The position numbers and the translations under genes are program-made. The notes under the pieces are model-generated. The model saw only the letters and a program-made list of their open reading frames with translations. It had not been told where the DNA came from and did not search any database. Below, one piece after another: positions 1 through 8,527 of a stretch of DNA of 11,084 nucleotides. Source of the DNA: Saccoglossus kowalevskii. Its lineage: Eukaryota > Hemichordata > Enteropneusta > Harrimaniidae. The DNA lies in NCBI RefSeq assembly GCF_000003605.2, contig NW_003116490.1:3668-14751 (forward strand). Reading direction: 5' to 3'. Position 1 is the stretch's first letter; every line of letters starts with the position of its first letter.

Positions 1-112
1 TATATGGTCTTCTGATATTTCAGTCATATCACCTTTCCCTTCCCTTTACTATAACTCTGGTTACATGTCCATATTTGCAACAGTGCTTGAGATATTACAA
101 TTATGCATATTA

Positions 113-241
113 ATGAGGTCAAATGACCATATATGGTCTTCTGATATTTCAGTCATATCACCTGTCCCTTCCCTTTACTATAACTCTGGTTACATGTCCA
201 TATTTGCAACAGTGCTTGAGATATTACAATTATGCATATTA
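113..241. repeat. Satellite monomer, type A (reference copy)
   Basis: This is a full type A monomer. It differs from the A monomer at 371-499 at four of 129 positions, and from the partial one at 1-112 at one position. It carries two overlapping palindromic signals near its start: AGGTCAAATGACCA at 116-129, imperfect, and GACCATATATGGTC at 125-138, a perfect 14-bp palindrome. The end carries TTATGCATATTAATGAG, which includes the palindrome TATGCATA. No RNA polymerase III boxes and no transposon termini are visible. Confidence 0.9.
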
Positions 242-370
242 ATGAGGTCATATGACCTTATACGTTCATTCAATATATTTATCATATCTGTTGTCCAATG
301 CCTTCATTATAGCAGTGGTTGTATGTCCCTATTTACAACCGTACTTGAAATATAACAGTTATGCATATCA
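242..370. repeat. Satellite monomer, type B (reference copy)
   Basis: This is a full type B monomer. It carries the perfect palindrome AGGTCATATGACCT at 245-258. It differs from the B monomer at 629-757 at only one of 129 positions, but from the nearer B monomer at 500-628 at four. This places 242-370 and 629-757 as the more recent copies of one another. The type B monomers carry a TAA in the frame that type A keeps open, which breaks any reading frame through the array. Confidence 0.9.
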
Positions 371-924
371 ATGAGGTCAAATGACCATATATGGTCTTCT
401 GATATTTCAGTCATATCACCTGTCCCTTCCCTTTACTATAACTCTGGTTACATGTCCAATTTTGCAATAGTGCTTGAGTTATTACAATTATGCATATTAA
501 TGAGGTCATATGACCTTATACGTTCATTCAATATATTTATCATATCTGTTGTCCAATGCCTTCATTATAGCAGTGGTTGTATGTCCCTATTTACAACCGT
601 GCTTAAAATATAAAAGTTATGCATATTAATGAGGTCATATGACCTTATACGTTCATTTAATATATTTATCATATCTGTTGTCCAATGCCTTCATTATAGC
701 AGTGGTTGTATGTCCCTATTTACAACCGTACTTGAAATATAACAGTTATGCATATCAATGAGGTCAAATGACCATATATGGTCATCTGATATTTTAGTCA
801 AATAATGTGTCCCTTTCTTTAACAAAAACAATAGTTGCATGTTCCTATCTGCAAAAGTGCGTGAGATATTACAGTTATGCATATTAATGAGGTCACATGA
901 CACCACATATGGTCACATGGCCAG

Positions 925-3900
925 GAGCCACAGACAACTGGCTTTCTGTCTTGTCTGGCCGACACCCACTTTCCATTGGACCCAAAGCTAGTCCAATAAT
1001 GATACATAGTTAATCAGAACTCCATTTTGTTAACTCCTGTCAAAGTCCCACAGAAATATTTCACCAACCATTGTTGACAAAGTTCACAAAAAAACTAACC
1101 AAGTATTTAAAACGAACCTCCCACAAATGGAATCAGCTAGTGCTCTTATATTCAAACTACATCTCACTGGTCATAGTCATACACCAGTCTTCTATAGATC
1201 CAAGTTATTCCACCCAATGACACATTGCTACCTAATTCCATGGACATTTTTTTTAGCCTAATAACTATGAATCCGTTTTATCCATTAGTAACTTATTCTT
1301 CTAAAAAATAGTTTAAAAGTTAAAGATTAAATCGTAGACTTGTGCTGAACAAAGAATGTCCGTGGATTTTCTCGCAGTATGCAAATTTAGTCTTCAAACA
1401 ACATCTGGTGACTAGGCGAGTAACAGGAACACTATGTGGAGATAGATTTATTGTTCACAAGGCTGACTCTAGTAGCTGTCTCCTTTTGAAATGTCTGTCC
1501 TACCGGACTGTGTCTACCTCTAATAACGTCCCCCACATGGCATCATTTACATGACAACTAAGCATAGTTTAATTTTGGTGATGACACTCAACACAATCAT
1601 TTTAGTCACTTAACGGCTGGTGGAGGCTAACTGTGCGATGCGTTAACATGGCACACCTGACCATTCATATCCAATTCATATACTGAATATCCGGCACGTG
1701 AGTGGCATCCGTCATTTGTGAATGGAGTAGAGTTCGGTTGTGATTATTTCACTTATAGCTGTATTATAATAAAGTACATTTTTCCAAGGCACTAAATTTG
1801 ACGAAACCTGTGGCATGTTGCTTTAAAAGATTTGACGACAGAATATTTGACAATATGTTTTAAAGCATCTGTATGAAGTCTCTAACATAGCAAATGAGTT
1901 GGGGAAATTTATAATAGGTAGGAGAGAGATGAATATTGCTGCAAAAGTGTGAACAACAACAAATAGTAAAATACTTAGATCCTCAAATCGTAAGTGTGAA
2001 TGTAGTGCATGTGTGCATGATCGATAATCTTTAATTATTGTTCACACTCTGTGCATTCATGGTAAAGTAAAATTTCACTACAGTGTTTTGATTGAGGCAT
2101 TGTACGATTGTATCAAATGTACGTATTGTGTCAATGCATTATTATTTCTTGACACCTGATAAATGTAAACTGTCAAAATTGACGATATGTATTTAGTTTT
2201 GGATAGAGTTACCCACACCCAATTTCCATGTCTAATTGCTATAGCCTTACACTGTTCTTTGAATATAGTTATACAAGTATCCATACCGCTTGATATCAGC
2301 AATTATTCCACATCATAGACTCAACATGATTTATTCAAGTTAGCCCCATTGTATTGAACACCAAATAACTTGTATGAAAGACGATAGTGAGGCAGAGACA
2401 ACAAACAATATTGACCCCAAGGGACTGGACAGAAAGTACAGGAGGGGTGGGTTGGTGTGTATGGATTGTTGAGGGGAGGGTTACAGTAATAAATGGAAGG
2501 GTCACAATTTGTGCGATGTAAGCCTCATGGCACCACAGTAAAAGTAGCCGAGATTTTATGCACAGTCTGGTTGACAGTGTTGCCTCAACACCTATCCTTA
2601 TTACTCATCTAGCAGTTGTATTTACATTGAATGACGTGTTATGACAAGTTATATTCAGAGCTATGATGATGACACACTGAAAATGAAAGTTTCCAGTCGG
2701 ATACTGGAACAGAAAGTAATATTTATGTACGAGTACTGTTGGATTAAAACACACAGAATGTAGTGTAATATTATGATATAATATTTGTTTACAATACCAA
2801 TAGCCAATAGTTTGTTTAAATGTATTTCAAGATTGTAATTAATATGCTGTGAAGGATCTTAAATCTTTATAACCCGACTTTCAAAAAACACCGGCCTACC
2901 CCCTCTGTAATTTTTGTCCAGTACCTAACTGCTAAATTGGGTGCAATTTTGTTTTAGTATAAAACGGACAAAATATTCACCATGCTTGCCCATGAAAAGG
3001 CCAAAAATGTTACTTCCTTGCATCGTCGGCATTATTTATGTGTCAACTGTTTTGAAAACTATTTCATCAACAATATCCCTAAATCTGCTCAAAACATTCA
3101 TTACATTAAATAAATCTGCTAACATTGTTCTACATAACGTTTGTCTTGTTTTCCCAACGCCTGACCTGGAGTGGAATATACCAAGGTATACCTTTTTTAT
3201 GTGGGGGAAATTGCCCTTTTGTAGAATATTATTGAATAAATGTCTATTACATTTTTGTACTAGGAGATTTCTTTTAAATTTAAATAAATACACATATTAT
3301 TCTAGGGAACTAGAATCTGAGTACAATTGTTATCAATATTAAAACAATTGATTACTTTGCATTCATTCTGTGGAAAACTTTCTTTTTAACAATTTTTCAG
3401 CATATAATAATACTGAAGCAGCATATAAACCCAATGCATTATTTAGGATATCTGCATAATTTCTAATTATTTTATTTATCATTCGTTATGTACTGTACTG
3501 TATTTTGTTATTAGTTTGAAAATAATTGGATAATGGTCAAATTCTTAAAAATGATAAAGATGCTGAAAAACTAGTAAAATAAACACATAATCAATTACAC
3601 TCACCACATGTTATTTTATAATATATTTTATGGCTTCCCAGTTTAAAAAAAACGTTCCAGAAACAATATTTTACCATACATTCGAATTGGCGATTGCTCA
3701 TTGCTAAGATTATCATAATTAACTGACAGAAAATTAGTATTATCCAATTTGGTTTAGGGTTGTTCAGTAATGTCTTTCGCATTTGAATAATATGTGCGCT
3801 TATTACAGCTACAATTCAATTGTGTTCAAACGTCATATTCAGATTGTACAATATTCTTTCAATGTCAGAGTCTGCTGAATAATTGTAAATAAGGTCTGGT

Positions 3901-4515
3901 TAATTGTGAGGATGTATACGATTTGAACGATTTCCCATCAAGTATATTGCAAAACCCCATTATTTAATTTTGTTGTCAAAAGAGTTGCTCATGTGATTGA
4001 CATTTTAAAATATTAAACATGATAGTTCCAATGAAACACTGTACGTTTTGCCACTGTAAATATAAATTTAATCTTTCACGTTTGAAAAGCATGTATTTGC
4101 TCATTTACCCCCAAAATAAACAAATAAAGCCTGGTGCACTGGCAATATATATGTGAAGTGGACTTTGGCCCGTGAAATGCACCATTATCACAATTGATAT
4201 ACAGGCATTCTAACCCCACAATGACTTTTCAGGGCAGGAATCAACTTAGTCAGCAGTCGGTTGTAAATACACACAGCATTGATAATGTAGTTGATTTCAA
4301 TCGAAGGACGTTCCATGTAGAATAAAAGCAACACAAAAAGTTTCCAAGCTTTTCACCCACAATTTTCCTCTTTGTTGGAAATATGGCCTGTTGTATTGGT
4401 GAGTATAATATTAGCAGCTGATCAGCAGTAATGTATGACGTCTGTGTAATTATTATCTCTATTGTTTCCAAAAAGGCTGTGATCAGTGCCATTTATCCAC
4501 GTGTTGCTTTTTTCT
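925..4515. other. AT-rich intergenic sequence, nothing recognised
   Basis: About 3.6 kb without a recognisable gene, RNA gene or repeat family. The open frames here are short, several begin only at GTG, and their products are low-complexity or ordinary AT-rich translations without motifs. The longest, 133 codons at 2941-3342, is overlapped on the other strand by an equally unconvincing frame. A G-rich patch at about 2440-2481 has several G-runs, but the long central spacer makes a strong quadruplex unlikely. An intron or intergenic spacer would both fit. Confidence 0.6.
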
Positions 4516-4593
4516 TAAGTATCGATGGTGTATACTACATAGTGTTCATATATAGTCTGATTTGATTAGAGTCAGTATGACCTTGGAAGCGTG
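4516..4593 (+). repeat. Dispersed repeat X, copy 1
   Basis: A 78-bp segment starting TAAGTATCGATGG and ending TTGGAAGCGTG. It is repeated in direct orientation at 4921-4998 with the same length and seven mismatches (about 91% identity). Here the end of the homology runs into ordinary sequence (AGTCACC). I do not recognise the family. Confidence 0.85.
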
Positions 4594-4822
4594 AGTCACC
4601 ACAATTGACTAATGGTGAAAGGTTTCCCTTCCTGGTTTTTGATTCTTCACGGTGTGCCTCATATAAAACATAACATTACACCTTTTCGTGTATTTGTTAA
4701 TTTTGTGTATGTTTGATATTACAGTGTGTTTGTAAATATCTCGTCTTTCGATTATAATTTCTATTGTTTTATATGTCTATCGACCGTGTAATAATATGAA
4801 CAAGTTTGAACAAAATTAATCT

Positions 4823-4895
4823 ATAAATGCACAAATGCTTGATTTTTTATGATTTTTTAGCACAAAAATGGCCGCCATTTGGTCATTTTGAATCA
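4823..4895 (+). repeat. Dispersed repeat Y, copy 1
   Basis: A 73-bp segment containing GATTTTTTAGCACA followed by a near-palindromic ATGGCCGCCAT block and CATTTTGAATCA. A second copy in the same orientation lies at 8997-9070, with one single-base gap and a handful of substitutions. A weaker, shorter relative lies at 6353-6390, where the collinear tail ATACCTATA is also shared. This suggests that Y runs on towards the X copy that follows it here. The family is not recognised. Confidence 0.8.
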
Positions 4896-4920
4896 CATAG
4901 TCAAACCAATATACCTATAT

Positions 4921-4997
4921 TAAGTACCAATGGTGTATACTACATGGTGTTCATATATAGTCTGATTTGATTAGGTTCAGCATGACATTGGAAGCGT

Positions 4998-4998
<1 letters not shown>
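4921..4998 (+). repeat. Dispersed repeat X, copy 2, ending at a microsatellite
   Basis: The second 78-bp copy of repeat X, 405 bp downstream of the first and in the same orientation. Its last base is immediately followed by the pure TAA array. Together with Y1 just upstream, the block 4823-5079 could be one short retroposed unit with a (TAA)n tail, as some non-LTR elements and SINEs have. That reading is inference, since no RT or pol III promoter is visible. Confidence 0.85.

Positions 4999-5079
<81 letters not shown>
4999..5079 (+). repeat. (TAA)27 microsatellite
   Basis: Twenty-seven uninterrupted TAA units, 81 bp. On the minus strand this reads as an uninterrupted TTA array and gives a false open frame with a long leucine run. 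The purity implies a young or actively mutating locus that is probably polymorphic in length. Confidence 0.98.
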
Positions 5080-5331
5080 GTTCTGGTTGAACGCTAATTG
5101 GAATGTTTCAGTAGCACATACAAGTCGTGTATAACCATCGATGTATGGCTCTTGATTTTCCATGTAAACAATGCACCCTTTCAAAGTATTGATGATTCAT
5201 CAGTGAAAATATTCAGGCAGCCAGAAATGTGGGCATAGTTTTTGTGGTATTATGTATGTGGTTTCTTAGTTTTACAAATCAACGCAATCACATACACATG
5301 TGTATGTCCAATCAGTCAAAGATCACAATAT

Positions 5332-5520
5332 TAAATTAAATTAAAATAAATGAGATTAATTTCTGGAAATGAAGTACGGCACGTGAATTGAAACTTGTTT
5401 GAAGGAGTCATTGACATTTCTGGCCATATAAAGTGTAACTAGGATATGATTTGTGTAATCAGTTATTTGATTTATGGGTTGTAGGGGAGCATATGTTTGG
5501 CTTTTGTCACTCTGTACATT
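5332..5520 (+). repeat. 189-bp inverted repeat Z, left arm
   Basis: The reverse complement of this segment is found at 9345-9533 over the same 189 bp with no gaps and three mismatches (98.4%). Homology stops sharply on both sides. The outer end is AT-rich (TAAATTAAATTAAAATAAAT); the inner end is CACTCTGTACATT. I see no transposase, no target-site duplication and no classical terminal motif. It may be a fragment of an unrecognised dispersed family inserted twice in opposite orientation, or a local inverted duplication. Confidence 0.95.
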
Positions 5521-5880
5521 TATGATTCAGCTCATGTAATGTTAATATTAATGTTCATAGAAAATAACAATGTTTACATTGTTTACATTATGCAAGTCGT
5601 CAGTTAACTGACATGAATATGTGTAATATTATCTCTCTTTTTCCAAAACTAATTTGTATATTGAAACAATTCAATTCCTGACACAATTTTGGTTTAGTCG
5701 TAACTGTGAGGCAGTGTGTTCTTTACATGAAATTTAAGATCTATTAATAAATCCAGGCGATAAAAACAACTTTTATGTGCTGTGACATTCCTTAAATATT
5801 GGGTATAAAACGGGCTGTGAAGTAAACGTCACACGTCCTCTTTGCCTGGCGTCATTTGACCTCTAGAGTGCACTGGGTGA

Positions 5881-5888
5881 TGACGTCA
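5881..5888. promoter_or_regulatory. CRE-like octamer TGACGTCA
   Basis: A perfect TGACGTCA palindrome, the consensus binding site for CREB/ATF bZIP factors. A TATAAAA motif lies about 77 bp upstream, near 5804. That is the wrong order for a plus-strand core promoter, and no transcript start or exon can be tied to either motif. The octamer is real as sequence; a function is not shown. Confidence 0.2.
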
Positions 5889-5904
5889 CTAATAACATGT
5901 CTCT

Positions 5905-5956
5905 ATTGTATATACGTATCTTTTCTATTCATGTTTCTACAAAGGTTGAATAGCCG
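5905..5956 (+). repeat. Partial relative of repeat W (its distal end)
   Basis: This segment resembles the end of W1 at about 9923-9980. It contains the 19-bp exact match TTCTATTCATGTTTCTACA and the shared ending GAATAGCCG. Only the distal end of W is present, in the same orientation as W1 and W2 4 kb away. The W end is therefore a dispersed sequence and not just part of a local tandem duplication. Confidence 0.6.
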
Positions 5957-6352
5957 CCACAAATCAAATATATTTAGTTTTCAACTATCTATAATTATAT
6001 GTTCGCAATAAGACTCTTTGACCTAGATTTGATTGGGAGGGAATATATTTTATTTTAAACAATATTCTGACGTAATTGTATCATTAAAACCACCATTTCT
6101 CCAATTCCAGTGCCAGTGATCAGTTGAGCGGTGAGGAAAACAAAACATTACAAGCCATGCACGGCACAGTCCCTGTTATTTATTGAAATTAGGATATATA
6201 GTTTTGTTTATAGTAATATACCCGGTCCGGTAGTTGGAATTTAAACATGACAGGAATATGATTTTTTAACATTAAAATGATTGACATTTTGTATCTGGTC
6301 GTCAAACGAGTACTTGTCCATATTGAGAGATTTTGCTTTTATTCAAACAAAA

Positions 6353-6390
6353 TTGGCCATTTTGAATGCATGTACATCTATATACCTATA
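6353..6390 (+). repeat. Short relative of repeat Y
   Basis: TTGGCCATTTTGAAT here matches TTGGTCATTTTGAAT at 4879-4893. Both are followed after a similar distance (28 and 31 bp) by TATACCTATA. The collinear second match makes common origin more likely than chance, but the stretch is short and AT-rich. Confidence 0.35.
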
Positions 6391-6738
6391 GCATAATGTA
6401 TAATGAATATATAAAATGTTAACATAATCAGTCAAAGCATGTCAGAGATATGGCCCTAGAAGTGCGTTCAGTCAATAAAACGACGCGTGTGAAGCGTCTG
6501 TAGGGGTTTTTAACGCCATAGGGGCCTACATTACAGTATATTTCAAAGTTTTCAATAGTTTTTCGTAATTATTTTGCATGTAATGAACGTATTACACAAT
6601 TTTGTAGAATATTTATACATATTCTACCAAAAGTGAGATAGTATACTAATTGTTTTAATATTTTTTTTCTCAAACAGTATTGGTGCAATTATCCATTCAA
6701 TTTACGCCGAATCACGAGTTTTCAGTTACCTAGGGCGC

Positions 6739-6971
6739 ACATACCTACCAATAAATCCGTGGAAATAATAAATTTCATTTATTACGCGCTTAATTACAGA
6801 TTACAACCCTAGACGGAAACTATTAGAAAACATACCCGGGTTCAAAGGGAACACCCAAGGATAACATTCTCTAAGAAAATTGATCACCCCCAGGACGATC
6901 ATGCGCTTGAGGCATTTCTGTCTCCATTCTCCCAAAGGTCGCTCGGAAGCTTGTGGGGGAGGTGGAGATAC
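6739..6971 (-). repeat. DIRS-like terminal repeat (downstream end)
   Basis: The outermost 23 bp (6740-6762) match the reverse complement of 6972-6994 at 22 of 23 positions, and 6742-6785 match 7041-7084 in direct orientation at 40 of 44. An end sequence present in both orientations around the recombinase terminus is what a DIRS terminal repeat plus internal complementary region produces. The repeat also holds a hairpin, TAATAAAT-TTC-ATTTATTA at 6766-6784, that places AATAAA on both strands. The middle of the segment has no other match in the window. The outer boundary is inferred from where similarity stops. Confidence 0.65.
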
Positions 6972-7084
6972 CCACGGATTTTTTGGTAGGTATGATTAAG
7001 TAAACAAACGGGTTTGTATAACCCTACTAGTTTACTACATTACCTGCCAGAAAATCCATGGAAATAATAAATTTCATTTATTAC
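6972..7084 (-). repeat. DIRS internal complementary region
   Basis: Two imperfect arms, 6972-7005 and 7030-7061, are reverse complements of each other around a 24-bp centre (7006-7029). Each arm resembles the element's outer end at 6740-6762. In DIRS1 elements the internal complementary region joins sequences complementary to the two outer ends and is thought to template completion of the circular intermediate. The two arms here would be the joined left and right ends. The arms differ by substitutions and a small indel, so the original left and right ends were probably not identical. The recombinase frame ends inside this region at 7074-7076. Confidence 0.65.
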
Positions 7085-7327
7085 CCACTAGGCAGAGTAG
7101 CATTCGATTGGATTGGAGGTCTCTCAGGTAATAATTGATGAAGACAAATTGATTGAAGAAGCTGTTAAAGTGTATGCTTCCATGACTGTATCGACAATCA
7201 ACAGTGAAATGGTGATATTCGAGGCAGGGCAGCCTTGCTTGCCCCGCCCATAACAGACAAACATTCGCTTCTCGCTGCCCCAAGACACCTTGGTGCGATC
7301 GAAGTACCAGCTCAGAGCTTGGACAGG
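7074..7327 (-). pseudogene. Tyrosine recombinase, C-terminal part (broken)
   Basis: One minus-strand frame from 7327 to a TGA at 7124-7126 gives PVQALSWYFDRTK, then EKRMFVCYGRGKQGC, then ITISLLIVDTVMEAY. This is the arrangement of the DIRS recombinase catalytic domain, although a conserved Arg-Trp is replaced by Leu-Leu in the ITIS(RW)IVDTV block. A different frame then gives INYYLRDL before a TGA at 7074-7076. It resembles the segment that carries the catalytic tyrosine at the end of DIRS recombinases. The His-x-x-Arg block expected between the two is not seen, so an internal deletion with frame change is likely. Inactive. Confidence 0.75.
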
Positions 7328-7428
7328 ACATAGATCTGTTCCTGACAGTCCTTCGTGCCTACTATGTTAGTAAGACATGGGATGATGATCGGATGATTTG
7401 GCTCTTGCCAAGAAGTCCATTTGAGTCT

Positions 7429-7669
7429 TCAAAATAACTTGCAAGTTCTGGAGGCACATCCATCACTGAAGGACAGTGTTCTGATCTCTGAATGCCGCCT
7501 ACCTGACGGCAGAGCCAGGAGAAAAACTGTTTTCATAGTGACATACTTCATGTACACCTCTTCTATAGGCTTGAAGGGGTGTTGTTATGCTGCCAGGACC
7601 AATGACAAGTCCCAGTCTAAAGGATTTGTTAGCCCTTTGATGCACGACCACTTCGAGCAAAAAGACTTA
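7429..7669 (-). pseudogene. Tyrosine recombinase, core with first catalytic Arg (broken)
   Basis: In one minus-strand frame the segment reads DWDLSLVL, a TAA stop at 7585-7587, then PFKPIEE and MKTVFLLALPSGRRHSEI (7483-7536), ending at a TGA at 7429-7431. The LLAL-SGRR-SEI block is the hallmark of DIRS-type tyrosine recombinases, and the arginine pair includes the first catalytic Arg. About 100 bp between this frame and the next recombinase piece (7327) is not readable in any frame. Frame and stops show that the gene is dead. Confidence 0.85.
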
Positions 7670-8221
7670 CAGTTGTTGCATAAACATACTCATAGCCAGT
7701 TTCAGTCCCACAGATTCTGACAGATATCCAAGTACCCTCGATATAAATTTTCCCTGATGAAATAAATACAAGAAGAAATCGGCTACCTCGTTAATAGAGG
7801 GACTGAGATTATCAATCTCCCTTCCATTACACCAATCAATGTAGAGACTCTATCTGGACTCATACAAACGTCTTGTGTCGTCCGATTGTGCCGAAGCAAG
7901 GAACTTAGACAACTCTGCAGAAAAGTCTTTCGCTTCCATGAGTTTATCAACAGCCTCCACGTGTGAAGATGAAATAATGCGGGGCTCATCAGGAGAGTGC
8001 CGTCCGGCTGGACAACAGATCCGGAAGATCTGCCAACTCCAATGGTTCCCAGCAACATTGAGAACCAGACCTTCACTGGCCCATGGCCAATTGGGCGCCA
8101 CCAGTATCAGAAGACAGGTGGGCTCATGTCGCAGTTTCTCCAACACTTGGTGCACTAGTTGGAAGGGTGGATAGGCGTAAGTGCTCAGGTGACTCCAAGA
8201 CATCGATACAGCATCTATGGC
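7667..8221 (-). pseudogene. DIRS polyprotein C-terminus running into recombinase N-terminus
   Basis: From 8221 one minus-strand frame reads AIDAVSMSW, then TYAYPPFQLVHQVLEKLR and LLILVAPNWPW. This is the conserved segment after RNase H in DIRS and Ngaro polyproteins. The same frame continues through a less conserved spacer to DDTRRLYESR, where a TAG (7850-7852) sits at a position normally holding tryptophan. It then goes on to SLYIDWCNGREID and NEVADFFLYLF, the N-terminal domain of the recombinase, and stops at 7667-7669. The polyprotein tail and recombinase start therefore share one frame apart from the TAG. The last 20 or so codons no longer look conserved. Confidence 0.85.
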
Positions 8222-8527
8222 AAAAGCTTGACATTCCGGTGATTAGTAAACAGATCTATCCAGGGCTCATCCCAGAGACGGAAAAGGCGATCTGCCACTT
8301 ACTGGGGCATCTGCCACTCAGTGTTCTGAAACCAAATATGTTTCGAGAAGGCGTCCATGGCGAAGTTGCATATCCCCAGAAGGTGATGAGCCATTAGCTC
8401 CACTTGGTTCTCTAAGCACCAAAGGAGGATCTCCCCTCCGCTAGCTTTGACAATGTGTGGGGGGGTCACGTCCCCTCTCCTTGTTGTCTGTCTGAAGCAG
8501 GACTCTTTTGTGGTGTGCGGCCTCTAT
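8215..8527 (-). pseudogene. RNase H domain of DIRS polyprotein (frameshifted)
   Basis: One minus-strand frame near 8480-8520 gives RVLLQTDNK, the strand with a catalytic Asp (codon 8486-8488). A second frame gives VKASGGEILLWCLENQVEL, then MAHHLLGICN, then AMDAFSK, the back half of the domain with the His-His-Leu-x-Gly block. After a TAA at 8299-8301 the same frame continues with WIDLFTNHRN, equivalent to the conserved VDLFAT block, and ends at a TAG at 8215-8217. The frame then changes into the next segment. At least two frameshifts and two stops make it non-functional. The RT palm that should precede it is missing. Confidence 0.8.

Larger units (their letters stand above)
1..924. repeat. 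129-bp satellite array (right-hand edge), two monomer types
   Basis: The motif ATGAGGTCA recurs at 113, 242, 371, 500, 629, 758 and 887, every step exactly 129 bp, so no net indel has been fixed over six full monomers. Position 1 falls inside an earlier monomer, so the array continues to the left of the window. Two monomer types are visible. Type A is seen at 1-112, 113-241, 371-499 and, diverged, at 758-886. Type B is seen at 242-370, 500-628 and 629-757. A and B share the ends and the general layout but differ strongly in the middle. The last full monomer (758-886) is diverged and the next (887 to about 924) fades out with a 2-bp insertion, as expected at a satellite border. Because 129 is 43 codons, one frame stays open across monomers; I read this as a by-product and not as coding. 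The satellite family itself is not one I recognise. Confidence 0.95.
5521..6738. other. AT-rich spacer between left inverted arm and DIRS remnant
   Basis: No gene is visible. The stretch holds a short relative of the W repeat end (5905-5956), a palindromic CRE-like octamer (5881-5888), a weak Y-like stretch (6353-6390) and a tandem TGTTTACAT doublet near 5570-5590. The remainder is unassigned. Confidence 0.6.

Noticed and set aside
694-1007. Minus-strand open frames of 62-70 codons at the satellite edge
   Set aside because: They are read through satellite monomers and their decayed border; the products mirror the repeat and have no motif.
1342-1554. Plus-strand frame of 70 codons
   Set aside because: It starts at GTG, has no recognisable motif and no supporting signals, and its length is expected by chance.
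2078-2302. Minus-strand frame of 74 codons
   Set aside because: It is short, has no motif and shows no neighbouring exon signals.
2440-2481. G-rich patch as a G-quadruplex
   Set aside because: The G-runs come in two pairs separated by more than 20 bases, which is a weak quadruplex pattern.
2941-3342. Longest open frame (133 codons, plus) and the overlapping minus-strand frame 3036-3293
   Set aside because: Both start at GTG. The minus-strand product has a stretch (LFNNILQKGNFPHIKK) that vaguely recalls non-LTR reverse transcriptase, but no following RT motif appears in any frame, so I do not call it.
3591-4492. Minus-strand frames at 3591-3782 and 4250-4492
   Set aside because: The products are AT-rich and hydrophobic without domain features; chance frames.
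4951-5184. Minus-strand frame with a 20-plus leucine run
   Set aside because: It is an artefact of translating the (TAA)27 microsatellite.
4441-5643. Similar stretches at 4441-4475 and 5617-5650 (GTGTAAT...ATTATCTCT...TTTCC)
   Set aside because: The match is short, gapped and AT-rich, not better than expected between such sequences.
7421-8397. Plus-strand frames of about 100 codons (7421-7720, 7875-8174, 8083-8397)
   Set aside because: They lie antisense to the recombinase and RNase H remnants, whose minus-strand frames show real domain motifs.
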